Source: Deinococcus aetherius
GTDB taxonomy: Bacteria; Deinococcota; Deinococci; Deinococcales; Deinococcaceae
Direction of reading: 5' to 3'
DNA length: 64,000 bases
Assembly (NCBI RefSeq): GCF_025997855.1
Contig: NZ_AP026560.1
Location: 1,700,001-1,764,000, forward strand
Part shown: positions 11,185-25,950 of the stretch, piece by piece
Layout: every line of letters begins with the position of its first letter
Position numbering within the stretch: the first letter of the stretch is position 1
The notes under the pieces: generated by a model
Database searches by the model: none
The model's input: the letters and a program-made list of their open reading frames with translations, nothing else
Told to the model about the DNA's origin: nothing
Program-made: the position numbers and the translations under genes

Positions 11185-11993
11185 ATGACCTCGACCGAGA
11201 TCTCCGCCCTTTACCGCGTCCTCTCCCCGCCCGGTTCCGAGGGGGGCAAAACGGTTGCCGTCTTCCCCACGACCTCCGGCGACCTCCAAACGCGGGCCGC
11301 CCAGTCCGGTGCCCCCCTCTCCGTCTTCATCGAGTCGGCGGACGTGTCGGGCGTGGCGCTGCGGGTCTTTACCCCGACCAGGGAGAAGGGCAGTTCGGAC
11401 TCAGGGGCACTCGCGGCCCTCGCCTTCCTGCAATCCCAGGGGACTCTGCTCGATGTGGTGGACGTGACGATGGGCGGCGAGGTCTTTCCAGCGCAACTGT
11501 GCGGCGGCGAGTGGTTGCTGCGGCAGGGGGACGTGACGGTGCGGGAGGTGGAGGCGGACCTCTCCCCCTTCGGCGTGACCGGGAGAACCGCCTGGGTCGC
11601 CTCGGCGGGCCGCCCGAATCTGGTCGTGGAGGTCGCGGACATGGCGGCGCTCGAAGGCTTCATGCCGGACGTAAATGCCATCTCGGCCCTCAACCGGGCG
11701 ACGGACACGACCGGCCTGGTGCTCTTCACGATGGGCGGGCCGAACCGGGCGGACGCGAGCTTCCGGGCGTTCGGGCCGCCGAGGGGCTTTCTGGAGGACG
11801 CGGCGAGCAGCAACATGTTCGCCTGCCTGGTCGGGGTGCTGGGGGTCCTGGGCCGCCTGCCCACGACGACGAACATGATCCGGGGGGCACAGCGGATGCC
11901 GGGGGCGCCCTCGCGGCTGACGGCGCAGTTCACGTCCGCCCCGGACGGCGCGGCGGACGTGTGGGTGGGCGGACGGGCGGAGCGGTCACCGCT

Positions 11994-11997
<4 letters not shown>
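11185..11997 (+). CDS. PhzF family isomerase-like protein
   Basis: Protein of 270 residues with the two-lobed PhzF/diaminopimelate-epimerase fold pattern: an N-terminal half ending in SGALAALAFL where the family usually has GHATLAAA, and a C-terminal half with TTGLVLFT and RAFGPPRGFLEDAASSNMFACL, matching the family's second glycine-rich segment (GVLEDPATGSA). Catalytic identity is unknown, and the G-H to S-G change in the first motif suggests a divergent member. ATG 11185 has CGGAG upstream. Its stop overlaps the start of the benzoate transporter gene (TTGA). Confidence 0.78.
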
Positions 11998-13178
<1,181 letters not shown>

Positions 13179-13211
13179 GGGGAGGAGAACACGGCGAGCT
13201 TCAAAAAGGGA

Positions 13212-13243
13212 GGCGGGCACGCCCTCGGCGTGCCCGCCTTTCC
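13212..13243. terminator. Bidirectional rho-independent terminator (benE / phoH)
   Basis: Perfect 12-bp stem GGCGGGCACGCC / GGCGTGCCCGCC with a CTC loop (13212-13238), followed by TTT on the plus strand and, read on the minus strand, by a T5 run (complement of AAAAA at 13203-13207). It separates two convergent genes. Confidence 0.9.
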
Positions 13244-13271
13244 CCGGTTGTGCCAGAAGGCCACCGCGCCC

Positions 13272-14351
<1,080 letters not shown>

Positions 14352-14581
14352 CGTGGCTCCTGTTCATTCGCGTGCGGCAAAGCGCACTCTCCCCCCAGCG
14401 TCTTGGTCGGGGGGAGTCGGGGAACGTGGGATCATTTCGGACGCCCGCATTGTCCGGCGCAGGGCCTGGGGGTGACGTGTGGCGACCCACAATCCGCCCG
14501 CGACCTAAGCGAAGGCTCAAAGTTCCCCCGTTCCCCCCACGGCGTGGTCCGGCCCGGAAGCCGGGCGCTAGACTGGCGGGC

Positions 14582-15439
14582 GTGAGTTCCCCCGACGTCC
14601 CCCGCGCCTTCCTGTACGCCGACCCGGCGGCGCATTCCTTATCCCCCGCCATGCACCGCGCCGCCTTCCGGCACGCGGGCTTGCGGGGGGAGTACACGGC
14701 GCTGCGCGTGTCCGCCGGGGAACTGGGAGAGGCGGTGGCCCGCTTGCGCGAGCCCGGCGTCCTGGGCGCCAACCTGAGCCTGCCGCACAAGGAGGCGGCC
14801 CTGGCGCACCTCGACGACCTCTCGGAAGCGGCGCGGGCGATTGGGGCGGTCAATACGGTGGTGAACCGGCAGGGTCACCTGACCGGGGAGAACACGGACG
14901 CGCCGGGCTTGAGCGCCGCGTTGGGGGAACTGGGAGTCGTGTTCGGCAGAAACGAGACTCACCCCACGAATGACCCTGTGGTCGTGCTGGGAGCCGGAGG
15001 TGCGGCCCGGGCCGCCGTCTATACCCTGCTCGGGCTGGAGCGGAACGTCTACATCGTGAACCGGACCCGAGAACGGGCCGAGGAACTTGCGAGGATGCCC
15101 GGTTTCGGGGAGGCCAAGGCGCGGGCCGCCGACCCCCACGAGCTTCCCTGGCCCGAGGTCCGCCTGATCGTCAACGCCTCCAGCGCGGGCCTGGACGCCC
15201 CCGACGAGACGCCGCTGCCCGGCTTCGACTTCACGGCCCTCGCGCCGGGGGCCCTCGTCTACGACATGGTGTACAGGCCGCGCGAGACCCGCCTGATGCG
15301 GGAGGCCCGCGCCGCCGGGGTGCGCGCGGAAAATGGCCTTTCCATGCTGGCCCACCAGGCGCGGCTCGCCTTCCTCGCCTGGACGGGCGTGGACGTGCCG
15401 ACGGGGGTGTTTCTGGAGGCGCTGGAGGTCGCCCGTTGA
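14582..15439 (+). CDS. aroE: Shikimate dehydrogenase
   Basis: Reduces 3-dehydroshikimate to shikimate with NADPH in aromatic amino acid synthesis. The 285-residue protein has the substrate-binding SLSPAMHRAAF, NLSLPHKEAALAHLDDL with the catalytic lysine, GAVNTVVN, and the nucleotide-binding GAGGAARAAV and NRTRERAEELA. GTG 14582 is supported by TAGACT ending 7 nt before it. The sensor kinase gene downstream starts inside its stop codon (TTGA). A second shikimate-pathway gene, aroA, is at 43.5 kb. Confidence 0.94.
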   Translation: MSSPDVPRAFLYADPAAHSLSPAMHRAAFRHAGLRGEYTALRVSAGELGEAVARLREPGVLGANLSLPHKEAALAHLDDLSEAARAIGAVNTVVNRQGHLTGENTDAPGLSAALGELGVVFGRNETHPTNDPVVVLGAGGAARAAVYTLLGLERNVYIVNRTRERAEELARMPGFGEAKARAADPHELPWPEVRLIVNASSAGLDAPDETPLPGFDFTALAPGALVYDMVYRPRETRLMREARAAGVRAENGLSMLAHQARLAFLAWTGVDVPTGVFLEALEVAR

Positions 15440-18400
15440 CGCGGTTGCTTCGGGCCGGGCGGGAGCTGCCGCGCCACCGCAGCATTCCGCTCGCGGTGCT
15501 CGTGCTCGTGCTGCTGCTCACGGTGGCGGCGTCGGCGCTGCTCAACCGTTTCGTGCTCGACCAGCAGCAGGCGCGCTTCGAGCGGGAGGCGGGGGCCTAC
15601 ACCTTCGGGTTGCGCGACCGCCTGAGCGACTACGAGAACCTGCTGCGCGCCACACGGTCCTTCTGGCGGGTGGAAGGCCCGGAGGGACCCGGCCAGGCCG
15701 ACTTCGCAGCGTACGTGGGGAGCCTGGGGCTGGGGGGCCGTTACCCGGGGGTGCAGGCGGTGGGCTTCGTCCGCTGGACGGTGGGCCAGAGCGGGGCCGT
15801 GGCGAGCCCCATCACGCTGATCTCCCCCCTGAACGCGATGAACCGCCGGGCGCTGGGCTTCGACATGATGACTGAGCCCCGGCGGCGCGAGGCCATCTTG
15901 CGGGCGCGCGAGCGGGGCGCGGTGCAGGTCACCCGCCCCCTCGAACTCGTGCAGACGGACGAGGCGGGGCGTCCCCTGCCCGGGCTGCTGCTGCTGCTGC
16001 CGGTGGAGCGGGGCGGCGACCTGCGCGGCTTCGTGTACCTCGCGGTGCGCACCGACGAGTTCTTGCAAGGGCTGATCCCCGCCGACAGGGCGGGGGGCCT
16101 GAGCGTGCGCCCGCTGCTGAACGGCGAGCCCCTGCGCGGCATGCCCCTTCCCCTGGCGAGTCCGGTGGGCTTCCGGGACGTCTCGCGGCTGGAGGAGGCG
16201 GGCGCGACGTGGGAACTGCGCTTCGCCGCCCCCTTCAGCTTCGGGCGGGACGTGGCGGCGGGCGCGCCGGTGGGGGTGCTCGTGGCGGGGCTGCTCGTGG
16301 CGGGGCTGGCCTTCCTCCTCACCCAGGCGCAGGTCCACGCCCGCGAGCGGGCCGAGGTGGCGAGCCGCCGCCTCGCCCAGTCGCAGGCGCGGCTGGAGAG
16401 ATCGCGCGCCGAGTTCGAGGCGATCTTCCAGGCGATGCAGGACGCGGCGGCCTTCACGGACCCCGGGGGAAACATCCGGCTCGTCAACCCGGCGCTCGCG
16501 CGGCAGTTCGGGTACGGGCCGGGCGACCTCGCCGGGCAGCCCCTCGCCCGGCTGCACCTCGACCCCCGGCTGGAAGAGAGAAAGACCTTCCAGGGGATCA
16601 CCACCCCCTACCGGAGGTCGGACGGCAGCGTCTTTTCCGGCGAGACCGGGCGCAGCGAGGTCGTCGGGCCCGGGGGCGAGGTGCTGGGCCTGCTGGAGGT
16701 CGTGCGCGACGTGACCGAGCGGGTGGAGGCCGAGCGGGCCCTCCAGGCCGGGGAGCGGCGCTACCGGGGCGTGCTCGACGCGATTCCCCACATCCTGTGG
16801 GTGAGTGACCCCCGGGGCGAGACGACGTACGTGAACGCCCAGCACCGCGAGCGGCTGGGGGGCGACCCGGTGCGCTCGCGCGTCCACCCGGGGGACCGGC
16901 CCGCCTACGCCCGCCTGTGGGAGGAGGCCGAGGCGGGCGAGACACGCGCCCAGGCGGAGGTGCGGCTCGAACTCCCCGGCGCCTCCCGCTGGTTCGTGCT
17001 GCGGGTCTCCCCGGTGCAGGGCGGGCGGGGCGAGGTGACCGAGTGGGTGGCCTCGGCCACCGACATCCACGACCGCGTGACTGCCGAGCGGCTCGCCCAG
17101 CGCAACGAGGAACGCTCGCGGGGCGTCCTGGAGGGGTTGCCGCAGATCGTGTGGCTCACCGACCCGGGGGGCCAGCCCACCTACTTCAACCGCCGCTGGG
17201 CCGAGTACGTGGGGCCCGAGCGGGCCGGGGACAGCTTCCTCACCCTGCTGCACCCGGGGGACCGCGCCGAGTACAGGGCGCGCTGGGCGGCGGCGGTGCG
17301 GGCCGGGCGCCCCTTCGAGGCCGAGCACCGCCTGCTGGGGCACGGGGGCCGCTACCGCACCTTCGTCACGCGCGGCCTGCCGGTTCGCGACGCGGGGGGA
17401 ACGGTCATCGAGTGGGTGGGCACAAGTACCGACGTGGACGATCAGGTTCACGCCGAGGCCGCCGCCCGGCTCCTCGCCGACGTGTCCGAGCGCCTCTCGG
17501 CGCGGGCGGAGGACCCGCTGGCGGCCCGGAGCGAGCACTACCGCGCCGCGCTCGACCGCATCACCCTGCAACTCGCGGAGAGCGCGGCCCTGTGGGGGGC
17601 GCCGCCGGGGGCCCGGCCGCTCGCCACCTCGCGGGTGGGGCAAAGCTGGTCGGCGGCGGAGGTGCAAGACGCCTTGGGCGGCCTGGTGGCGGACGTGGCG
17701 CGCGAGGGCGAGGAGCGCCTGCTGCGGTCTCACGCCCTGTTGCACGAGGTCGGGGCGAGCGGGGCGGGCCTCTACCCCCTGACCGGGCGCGACGGCTCGG
17801 TGCGCGGGGTGCTGGGGCTGACCTTCCGGCAGGAGCCCACCGAGCGCGACCACGACCTCGCCCTCGAACTCGCCAAGAGATTTGCCACCGCCCTCGACAA
17901 CGACGCGCTGCGCGCCCAGGCGGAGGCCGCCCGCGCCGACCTGGAGGCCCTCAACCTGTCGCTGGAGGAACGGGTGCGGCAGCGCACGATGGAGTTGCAG
18001 GAGGCCAACCGCGAACTGGAGGCCTTTTCGTACTCCGTCTCGCACGACCTGCGCACCCCGCTGCGGCACATCGTGGGCTTCGGCGACCTGCTGCGCAAGG
18101 AGGTGGGAGACGGCCTCTCGCCCAAGGGGGAGCGGTACCTCGGCGTGATCACCGACGCGGCGGCCCGCATGAGCCGACTCATCGACGACCTGCTCGCCTT
18201 CTCGCGGATGGGGCGTCAGGAGCTGCGCCGGGGGCCGGTGGACCTGAACGCCCTCCTCGCCGAGGTGTGGGCGGGGCTGGAGCCCGACCGCTCGGGCCGC
18301 GAGATCGTCACCCGCTTCGCGCCGCTGCCCACCGTGCAGGGGGACGCGGGGCTGCTCGCGCAGGTGTTCTCCAACCTGCTCGGCAACGCGCTGAAGTACA

Positions 18401-18710
18401 CCCGGACCCGCGAGCGGGCGGAGATCGAGGTTTTGAGCGAGGTGCAGGGCCAGGAACTCACCCTCACGGTGCGGGACAACGGGGTGGGCTTCGATCCCCG
18501 CTACACGGATAAACTGTTCGGCGTGTTCCAACGCCTGCACCGCGCCGAGGAGTTCGAGGGGACCGGGATCGGCCTCGCCAACGTCCGCCGCATCGTCACC
18601 CGCCACGGGGGCCGGGTCCACGCCGAAGGGATGCCCGGCGAGGGCGCAGCCTTCCACGTCACCCTGCCGCTGGAGGCCCCCGCCCCGGCCCCCGAACTGG
18701 ACCGCGCGCC

Positions 18711-18714
<4 letters not shown>
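15436..18714 (+). CDS. CHASE-PAS sensor histidine kinase
   Basis: Large membrane sensor kinase of 1092 residues. The N-terminal helix (about 17-37) and a second helix near 275-300 bracket an extracytoplasmic CHASE domain (about 60-260: GFVRWTV, FDMMTEPRRREAILRARE). Three PAS/PAC units follow (about 325-430, 440-545, 555-670), then a GAF-like segment (about 690-830), a coiled linker, and the kinase core: H-box SVSHDLRTPLRH with His870, N-box NLLGNALKYT, G1 DNGVGFD and G2 GTGIGLANVRRI. The architecture resembles light- or small-molecule-sensing phytochrome-like kinases without a chromophore domain. TTG 15436 overlaps aroE; its stop overlaps the next kinase gene. Confidence 0.92.
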
Positions 18715-19958
<1,244 letters not shown>

Positions 19959-20002
19959 GGGGGCGGGCCGCGCACCTTCCGCACTCGCGCTAGCCTGTCC
20001 GC

Positions 20003-20413
<411 letters not shown>

Positions 20414-20464
20414 GAGAAGGAGGGTTGTTGTCCCCCGTGGGTGGGGTGGGGAGTGGCCGGTTTG
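20414..20464. other. Short spacer before the REPIN-like composite
   Basis: Nothing beyond the end of osmC and the composite repeat. The gap 20414-20698 is otherwise explained by the repeat itself. Confidence 0.5.
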
Positions 20465-20662
20465 CCCCCCTCCCAACCTCCCCCACAAGGGGGGAGGGGC
20501 AATAAGAAGACCCCGGCGGCATCTGTGCGTTGTTAAAGACAGGGAAGCTCGCCTCTTCCGGGTCACGGCAGAGGGCGTTTTCTCAGCGTAGAGGCGAGCT
20601 ATTCCTCACACGGCCCTATGTTTTTAACTCCTCCCCCCTTGTGGGGGAGGTTGGGAGGGGGG
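20465..20662. repeat. REPIN-like composite: two inverted 33-nt copies of the palindromic repeat
   Basis: A 33-nt C-rich arm (20465-20497) is matched by its reverse complement at 20630-20662. The 132-nt middle holds a second inverted pair, AGCTCGCCTCT (20546-20556) and AGAGGCGAGCT (20590-20600). The outer arms are the same family as the 36-bp repeats at 1306 and 27696. It fills most of the 285-nt gap between osmC and the PBP2 gene, which converge on it, so it may also end transcription. Confidence 0.85.
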
Positions 20663-20698
20663 AATAAACGCAACCGCCCCCCAGCGCCCCCAACCGCC

Positions 20699-22762
20699 CT
20701 ATTCCTCCTCCTGTGCCGCCTTCGCCTTCTGCGCCGCCTCCCGCTGGGCCCGAATCTTGTAGACCTTGTGCATCTGGTCCAGCTCGCCCGTGCACGGCTG
20801 CTGGGCGCTCAACGGCAGCGCGCTCCCCCGCTCGTCGAGCTTGATGCACCAGCGCGCGGCGAACATCTTCTTGGCGGCCTTGAGGGCCGGGCCCGACCCC
20901 TCTCCCCCGTTCTGGAAGAAGGTGACGACGGCGAAGTTGGGGTTATTCAGCGGCCCGTAGCCCTCGTACCAGGCGTGGGTGTAGGCGTAGTTGTAGCGCC
21001 GGGACAGGCCGTTTTCCGCCGTGCCCGTCTTGCCGCCCGTGCGGACGGGGAAGAGCAGCGGGCCGACCTCGTGGCGGGCGGTGCCGGTGCGGATGCTCGT
21101 CACCCAGGACATGCCCTCCTTGACGAATTTGAAAATTTCGGTGTTGCCGCCTCTCACCACGCTGACGGCGGGCTTGCGGGGCACCGGCTCGTCTCCCACG
21201 GCCTTGAGGACCGTGAGCGGACGCTTCATCCCGTCGTTGATGATCGTGGACATCACCGAGATGAGCTGGGCGGGCGTGACGAGCACGTCCCCCTGGCCGA
21301 TGCTCATGTTCAGGCCCGAGCCCTCGTACCAGGGGTGCTCGGTCGTGGTGTAGTCGTCCCGGTCGGGCACGTCGCCCAGCTTCTCGCCCACGAGTTCGAG
21401 GCCGGTGGGCGAGCGGAAGCCGAGTTCGGTGGCGCGGGCCTTGAGCTGCCGGGAGTACGCGGTCGGGCCCGCCTTCACCGCCGAGGTGTAAAACCACGGG
21501 TTGCACGAGAAAGCGATGGCCTTGCGCCCGTCCACCGGCCCCAGGCTGTACGAGGCCCAGTTGCGGAAGGCCGCCCGCCCGAAGTAGTACACCGGGGCGC
21601 AGTTCGTGGTGAAGTTGCCCCACTTCTCGACGAAGGCGATGGTCGAGGCGAGCTTGAACACGCTCCCGGGGTTGTACGCCTGGACCACCCGGTTGCTCGT
21701 CACGGCATCGAGCGCCGCGTCCTTGCGGCCCGGGTCCACCGCCCAGCGTTTGGCCGCCGGGTCGGGGCCGGGCACCCGCGAGAACCAGTTGGGGTCGAAG
21801 GTGGGGCTGCTCGCCATCGCCAGCACCTCGTTCGTGCGGGGGTCGATGGCGATGACGGCCCCCCGCGCGTAGGGGTCGGGGCGGCCCCCGTGCAGCGAGC
21901 GGCCCCGGTTCACGTCGGCCAGCCCCTCGCGCAGCACGGATTCGGCGGCCTGCTGGAGGGTGCTGTCGATGGTGAGGGTCACGTCCTGCCCCTGGCGCCC
22001 GGGGTCGATCACCCGCTCGGTGAGGGGCCGCCCGTTCGCCGTCACCTCGCGGCGGCGCAGGCCGTTCACGCCCGCCAGCACCCGCTGCTGGCTGTACTCC
22101 AGCCCGGAGACGCCCACCATGTCCCCGACCGTGTAGCCCTCCTCCTCGACCTGGCGTTTGTTCGCCTCCAGCACGTACCCCAGGAGGTGCGCGGCCATCT
22201 TGCCCTCGGGGTAGACGCGTTCCACCCGCTCGCGCAGTTCCAGGCTGGGCACGAGGACCGTGTACTCGTACAGGGCGGCGAGTCGGTCCTGCGGGATGTT
22301 GCGGGCGAGGACCGTCTCGGTTTCCTTTTCCGGGTCGGGCTCGCGCGGCTGACCGTTCACGAGGTCGCCCGGCTTGACTCCGGCGATGGCCTGAATCCGG
22401 TCCCAGGCGGGAATAGCCTCCTTCGAATCCTCCGGGTGGCGGCGCCCCGTGTACACCAGATCGACCGCGAGGCGGTTGGTGGCGAGGAGCACCCCGTCCC
22501 GCGTGCGAATCTCGCCGCGCAGGGCCCGCACCACCTCGTCGCGCTGGAAGTTGCTCGCCGACTGGACCGCGTACTGGTCGTGCTGCAAGACCTGAAGCTG
22601 GAAGAGCCGCCCGCCGAGCACCGCCAGCCCCAGGCTGAAGCCCAGCGCCATCAGCCGGACGGGCAGAGCCCCGGCGGCCGAGGGCTCGCCCGTCCGGCGG
22701 CGTCCCCCCGCCCGGCGCCGCAGCCGCGAGCGGCGGTCGAGGGCGTTCCCGGCGCGGCTCAT
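20699..22762 (-). CDS. mrdA: Penicillin-binding protein 2 (peptidoglycan transpeptidase)
   Basis: Class B PBP of the elongasome that cross-links lateral-wall peptidoglycan. The 687-residue protein has a short basic N-terminus, a membrane helix (about 35-58), the dimerisation domain, and the transpeptidase domain with SxxK (Ser367-Val-Phe-Lys370), SxN (Ser419-Cys-Asn421) and KTG (Lys578). The C-terminus is a charged Ala/Glu tail. ATG 22762 overlaps the mreD stop (ATGA), although the frame stays open for more than 100 codons further upstream. Genomic order maf-mreC-mreD-mrdA supports the assignment. rodA is not in this cluster. Confidence 0.95.
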   Translation of the reverse strand: MSRAGNALDRRSRLRRRAGGRRRTGEPSAAGALPVRLMALGFSLGLAVLGGRLFQLQVLQHDQYAVQSASNFQRDEVVRALRGEIRTRDGVLLATNRLAVDLVYTGRRHPEDSKEAIPAWDRIQAIAGVKPGDLVNGQPREPDPEKETETVLARNIPQDRLAALYEYTVLVPSLELRERVERVYPEGKMAAHLLGYVLEANKRQVEEEGYTVGDMVGVSGLEYSQQRVLAGVNGLRRREVTANGRPLTERVIDPGRQGQDVTLTIDSTLQQAAESVLREGLADVNRGRSLHGGRPDPYARGAVIAIDPRTNEVLAMASSPTFDPNWFSRVPGPDPAAKRWAVDPGRKDAALDAVTSNRVVQAYNPGSVFKLASTIAFVEKWGNFTTNCAPVYYFGRAAFRNWASYSLGPVDGRKAIAFSCNPWFYTSAVKAGPTAYSRQLKARATELGFRSPTGLELVGEKLGDVPDRDDYTTTEHPWYEGSGLNMSIGQGDVLVTPAQLISVMSTIINDGMKRPLTVLKAVGDEPVPRKPAVSVVRGGNTEIFKFVKEGMSWVTSIRTGTARHEVGPLLFPVRTGGKTGTAENGLSRRYNYAYTHAWYEGYGPLNNPNFAVVTFFQNGGEGSGPALKAAKKMFAARWCIKLDERGSALPLSAQQPCTGELDQMHKVYKIRAQREAAQKAKAAQEEE

Positions 22763-23307
22763 CCGAGCCCCCGCTGTGACCCCGCGCGCGGTCCCAGCCC
22801 CCAGCTCACCACGCGCTCCCACAGGGGATAGGCGATCAAGGTCGTCAGGAAGGCGAGGGGCACCGTGCGAATCAGGGTTTCCACCGTCACGAGATTGGAC
22901 CGCAGCCAGTAGGTCAGGATCAGGAAGGCGAGCCACTGCCCCACCGTGGCGGCGAGCACCGTCACCGCCGCCTGAATCGCCCCCGAGCCCGCGACGAGGC
23001 GCCGGACCGCCAGCACGAGGAGCACCCCGCCCGCCACCCCCGCCGCGTGCAGGCCGAGGGCTCCCCCGCCGAGCACGTCCTGGGCGAGCCCCACCCCGTA
23101 GGCGGCCAGGAGCGCCGCCTGGGGACGCAGCCGCCACACCAGCGCCACGCCCGTCAGCAGGAAGAGGTTGGGGGGCGGCACGGGCGAACCGCCCAGCAGC
23201 CGGGAGAGGGCGCCCTGCACGACGACCAGGAGGAGCGCGTAGAGGACGTACAGCACCGGGCGGCCCGGGCGGCCGACGGAGACGGAGGGCAGACGGGCGC
23301 GGGTCAC
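22759..23307 (-). CDS. mreD: Rod shape-determining protein MreD
   Basis: Polytopic membrane protein of 182 residues with about five helices, a partner of MreC and PBP2 in the elongation complex. Sequence identity to the family is weak, as usual for MreD; position between mreC and PBP2, length and hydrophobic pattern carry the call. A 4-nt overlap joins it to both neighbours. Interesting because most deinococci are cocci. Confidence 0.85.
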   Translation of the reverse strand: MTRARLPSVSVGRPGRPVLYVLYALLLVVVQGALSRLLGGSPVPPPNLFLLTGVALVWRLRPQAALLAAYGVGLAQDVLGGGALGLHAAGVAGGVLLVLAVRRLVAGSGAIQAAVTVLAATVGQWLAFLILTYWLRSNLVTVETLIRTVPLAFLTTLIAYPLWERVVSWGLGPRAGSQRGLG

Positions 23308-24086
23308 AGCCCCTCCAGCAGGGTCACGTCCTCGACCGCGCCCACATCCACGGCGGGCCTGACGATCACCGTGCGGTTCACGTCGTTGGGCCCCAGGGGC
23401 AGCACCCGCTCGACGGTGCCCACCCGGATGCCCACCGGGTACACGCCGCCCAGGCTGCTCGTGACGAGCACGTCCCCCGGCTTCACGGGCACGCTGCGCG
23501 AGAACTGGGCGCGCAGGCGGTCGGGCGGCAATCCCACGGCGAGGCCCCGCCCGCCCCGGCTTCCCTCCAGCGTCACGCCGACGCTGCTCTCGGGGTCCAC
23601 GAGGCCGATCACCGTCGCCCGGTTCCCGCTCACGCCGACGACCTGCCCGACGAGCCCGGCGGGGACGATCACGGGCATCCGCACCCGCACCCCGTCCCCG
23701 CTGCCCCGGTTGAGGGTCAGGCGGGCGAGCAGCGGGCTGGGGTCCACCGCCACGACCTGCGCGAGGCCGACTGCGTTGGGCGCCAGAGTCGAGCGAATCT
23801 GCACGACCTGCCGCAGCCGGGCCACCTCGCGGGCGAGGAGTTCGTTGCGCTGGGTGAGGGCGTCGTTCTGGCGCCGGAGCGACTGGACCTCGCCCGCCAG
23901 GTTCCGTTCCTGCACCACGTTCGTGTAGGCGCGGCGCACGTTGTCGGTGACGGCGAGCACGACCCGGGTGATCGGCGCCGTCGCCGCACTCAGCGCCGTG
24001 GGCGCGACGACCTGGAAGCGGGTGGCGACCATGCTCACGAGCAGGAGCGCCGCGTACAGCAGCAGCAGTTCCCTGAATCCCCTCAC
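23304..24086 (-). CDS. mreC: Rod shape-determining protein MreC
   Basis: Bitopic cell-shape protein of 260 residues: an N-terminal helix (about 5-25), a coiled coil (about 55-95, LRRQNDALTQRNELLAREVARLR) and the beta-rich periplasmic domain with GLVGQVVGVSGNRATVIGLVDPESSVGV and VTSSLGGVYPVGIRVGTV. GTG 24086 is preferred over a longer frame because it overlaps the maf stop exactly (GTGA) and puts the helix at the N-terminus. Confidence 0.92.
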   Translation of the reverse strand: MRGFRELLLLYAALLLVSMVATRFQVVAPTALSAATAPITRVVLAVTDNVRRAYTNVVQERNLAGEVQSLRRQNDALTQRNELLAREVARLRQVVQIRSTLAPNAVGLAQVVAVDPSPLLARLTLNRGSGDGVRVRMPVIVPAGLVGQVVGVSGNRATVIGLVDPESSVGVTLEGSRGGRGLAVGLPPDRLRAQFSRSVPVKPGDVLVTSSLGGVYPVGIRVGTVERVLPLGPNDVNRTVIVRPAVDVGAVEDVTLLEGL

Positions 24087-24691
24087 AGCGCCCCGCGCAC
24101 CTCTCTCACCCCTGCGGCCTCCCCCCACACCGTCACGCCCACCCCGCGCAGGAGGCGGATCACCAGCCCCAGCGGAAAGCCCACCACGTTCGAGTAGTCC
24201 CCCTCGATCCGGGCCACGAGCGCCATCCCGAGTCCCTGGATGCCGTACCCGCCCGCCTTGTCGAGCCCCTCCCCGGTGCGGGCGTAGTGATTGATTTCGG
24301 CGTCGGTGAGTTCGCGGAAGGTCACGTCCGTGCGCTCGACCCCGCCCGCCGTTCCGCTGGGGGAAACGACCGTAACTCCGGTGTAGACCTGATGGGTGCG
24401 GCCCGAGAGGTGACGGAGGAAGGCCCGGTTCTCCGCCTCGTCCACAGGCTTTCCGAGCAGGGCGCCGTCTGCCGCGACGACGGTGTCGGCGGCGATGATC
24501 ACCGAGCCGGGATACTCCCGCGCGACGGAGGCCGCCTTGAGGGCCGCGAGGTCCCCCGCCAGCCGCGCCGGGTCCGTCTCTGGGCTGCTCTCGTCCGCGC
24601 CGCTCACGACGACCCGGAACGGCACGCCGAGGTTCGAGAGGAGTTCGCGCCGCCGGGGGCTGCCCGAGGCGAGGATCACGTCGGGTGTCAC
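24083..24691 (-). CDS. maf: Maf-like nucleotide pyrophosphatase
   Basis: House-cleaning nucleoside triphosphate pyrophosphatase of 202 residues, probably acting on dTTP/UTP or modified nucleotides. Family motifs: ILASGSPRRRELL at the N-terminus, the catalytic IIAADTVV and GKPVDEAE, HQVYTGV, and GGYGIQGLGMALVARIEGDYSNVVGFPL near the end. GTG 24691 begins one base after the deoC stop. Maf upstream of mreCD is a conserved arrangement in many bacteria. Confidence 0.93.
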   Translation of the reverse strand: MTPDVILASGSPRRRELLSNLGVPFRVVVSGADESSPETDPARLAGDLAALKAASVAREYPGSVIIAADTVVAADGALLGKPVDEAENRAFLRHLSGRTHQVYTGVTVVSPSGTAGGVERTDVTFRELTDAEINHYARTGEGLDKAGGYGIQGLGMALVARIEGDYSNVVGFPLGLVIRLLRGVGVTVWGEAAGVREVRGAL

Positions 24692-24692
24692 G

Positions 24693-25355
<663 letters not shown>

Positions 25356-25455
25356 GCGCTCAGAATACGCGCTGGGGGCTAAGAAACGTAAACGAGACTT
25401 CACACGGCAAGCTCAACCTGAACGGCCCGGCCCGACCTTCCGCTACCCTCTGGAT

Positions 25456-25950
25456 ATGACCCAGGCTGCTCCCCCCCTCACCCCCGGCGAGCTCTTCCCC
25501 AGCTTCGTCCTGCCCGACGCCGACGGGCGCACCCACCGCCTCGGCGACTACGCGGGCCGTTACGTGGTGCTCTACGCCTATCCCAAGGACGACACTCCAG
25601 GCTGCACGAAGGAGGCGTGCGACTTCCGCGACAGCGCCCTGCTCAAAGCCCACGGGGCCGTCATCCTGGGCGTGAGCCGCGACGACGCGGGGAGCCACCG
25701 CGCCTTCGGGGAGAAGTACGGCCTGCCCTTCCCCCTGCTGACCGACGAGGACGCCGCCTTTCTGAAGCTGGTGGGCGCCTACGGCCCGAAAAACAGCTTC
25801 GGGAAGGTGACCGAGGGCGTGCGGCGGGCCACCTTCCTGATCGGCCCGGACGGGCGCGTGGTGCAGGTCTGGCCCGCCGTGCAGGTCGAGGGCCACGCCG
25901 ACGCGGTTGCCGCCGCCATCGACGCCGACCGGCAGGGGCGCGATGCCTGA
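25456..25950 (+). CDS. bcp: Thioredoxin-dependent peroxiredoxin (Bcp/PrxQ type)
   Basis: Reduces hydrogen and organic peroxides. The 164-residue protein has the catalytic DDTPGCTKEACDFRD box with peroxidatic Cys50 and resolving Cys55 five residues later, the atypical 2-Cys PrxQ arrangement. ATG 25456 is supported by TACCCT (25444-25449) 6 nt upstream. It overlaps rpiA by 8 nt. A second, shorter peroxiredoxin without the nearby resolving cysteine is at 60584. Confidence 0.94.
   Translation: MTQAAPPLTPGELFPSFVLPDADGRTHRLGDYAGRYVVLYAYPKDDTPGCTKEACDFRDSALLKAHGAVILGVSRDDAGSHRAFGEKYGLPFPLLTDEDAAFLKLVGAYGPKNSFGKVTEGVRRATFLIGPDGRVVQVWPAVQVEGHADAVAAAIDADRQGRDA

Noticed and set aside
15259..18657. Very long minus-strand open frame (over 1100 codons) opposite the CHASE-PAS kinase
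   Set aside because: Translation is low-complexity with no motif; it arises from GC-rich third positions of the true gene. Similar antisense frames at 20618-22831, 33117-34979 and 57297-58600 were rejected for the same reason.
22763..23137. N-terminal extension of PBP2 into mreD
   Set aside because: The frame is open, but it is antisense-like in composition, covers most of mreD, and the ATG 22762 overlap with the mreD stop gives the normal PBP2 N-terminus.
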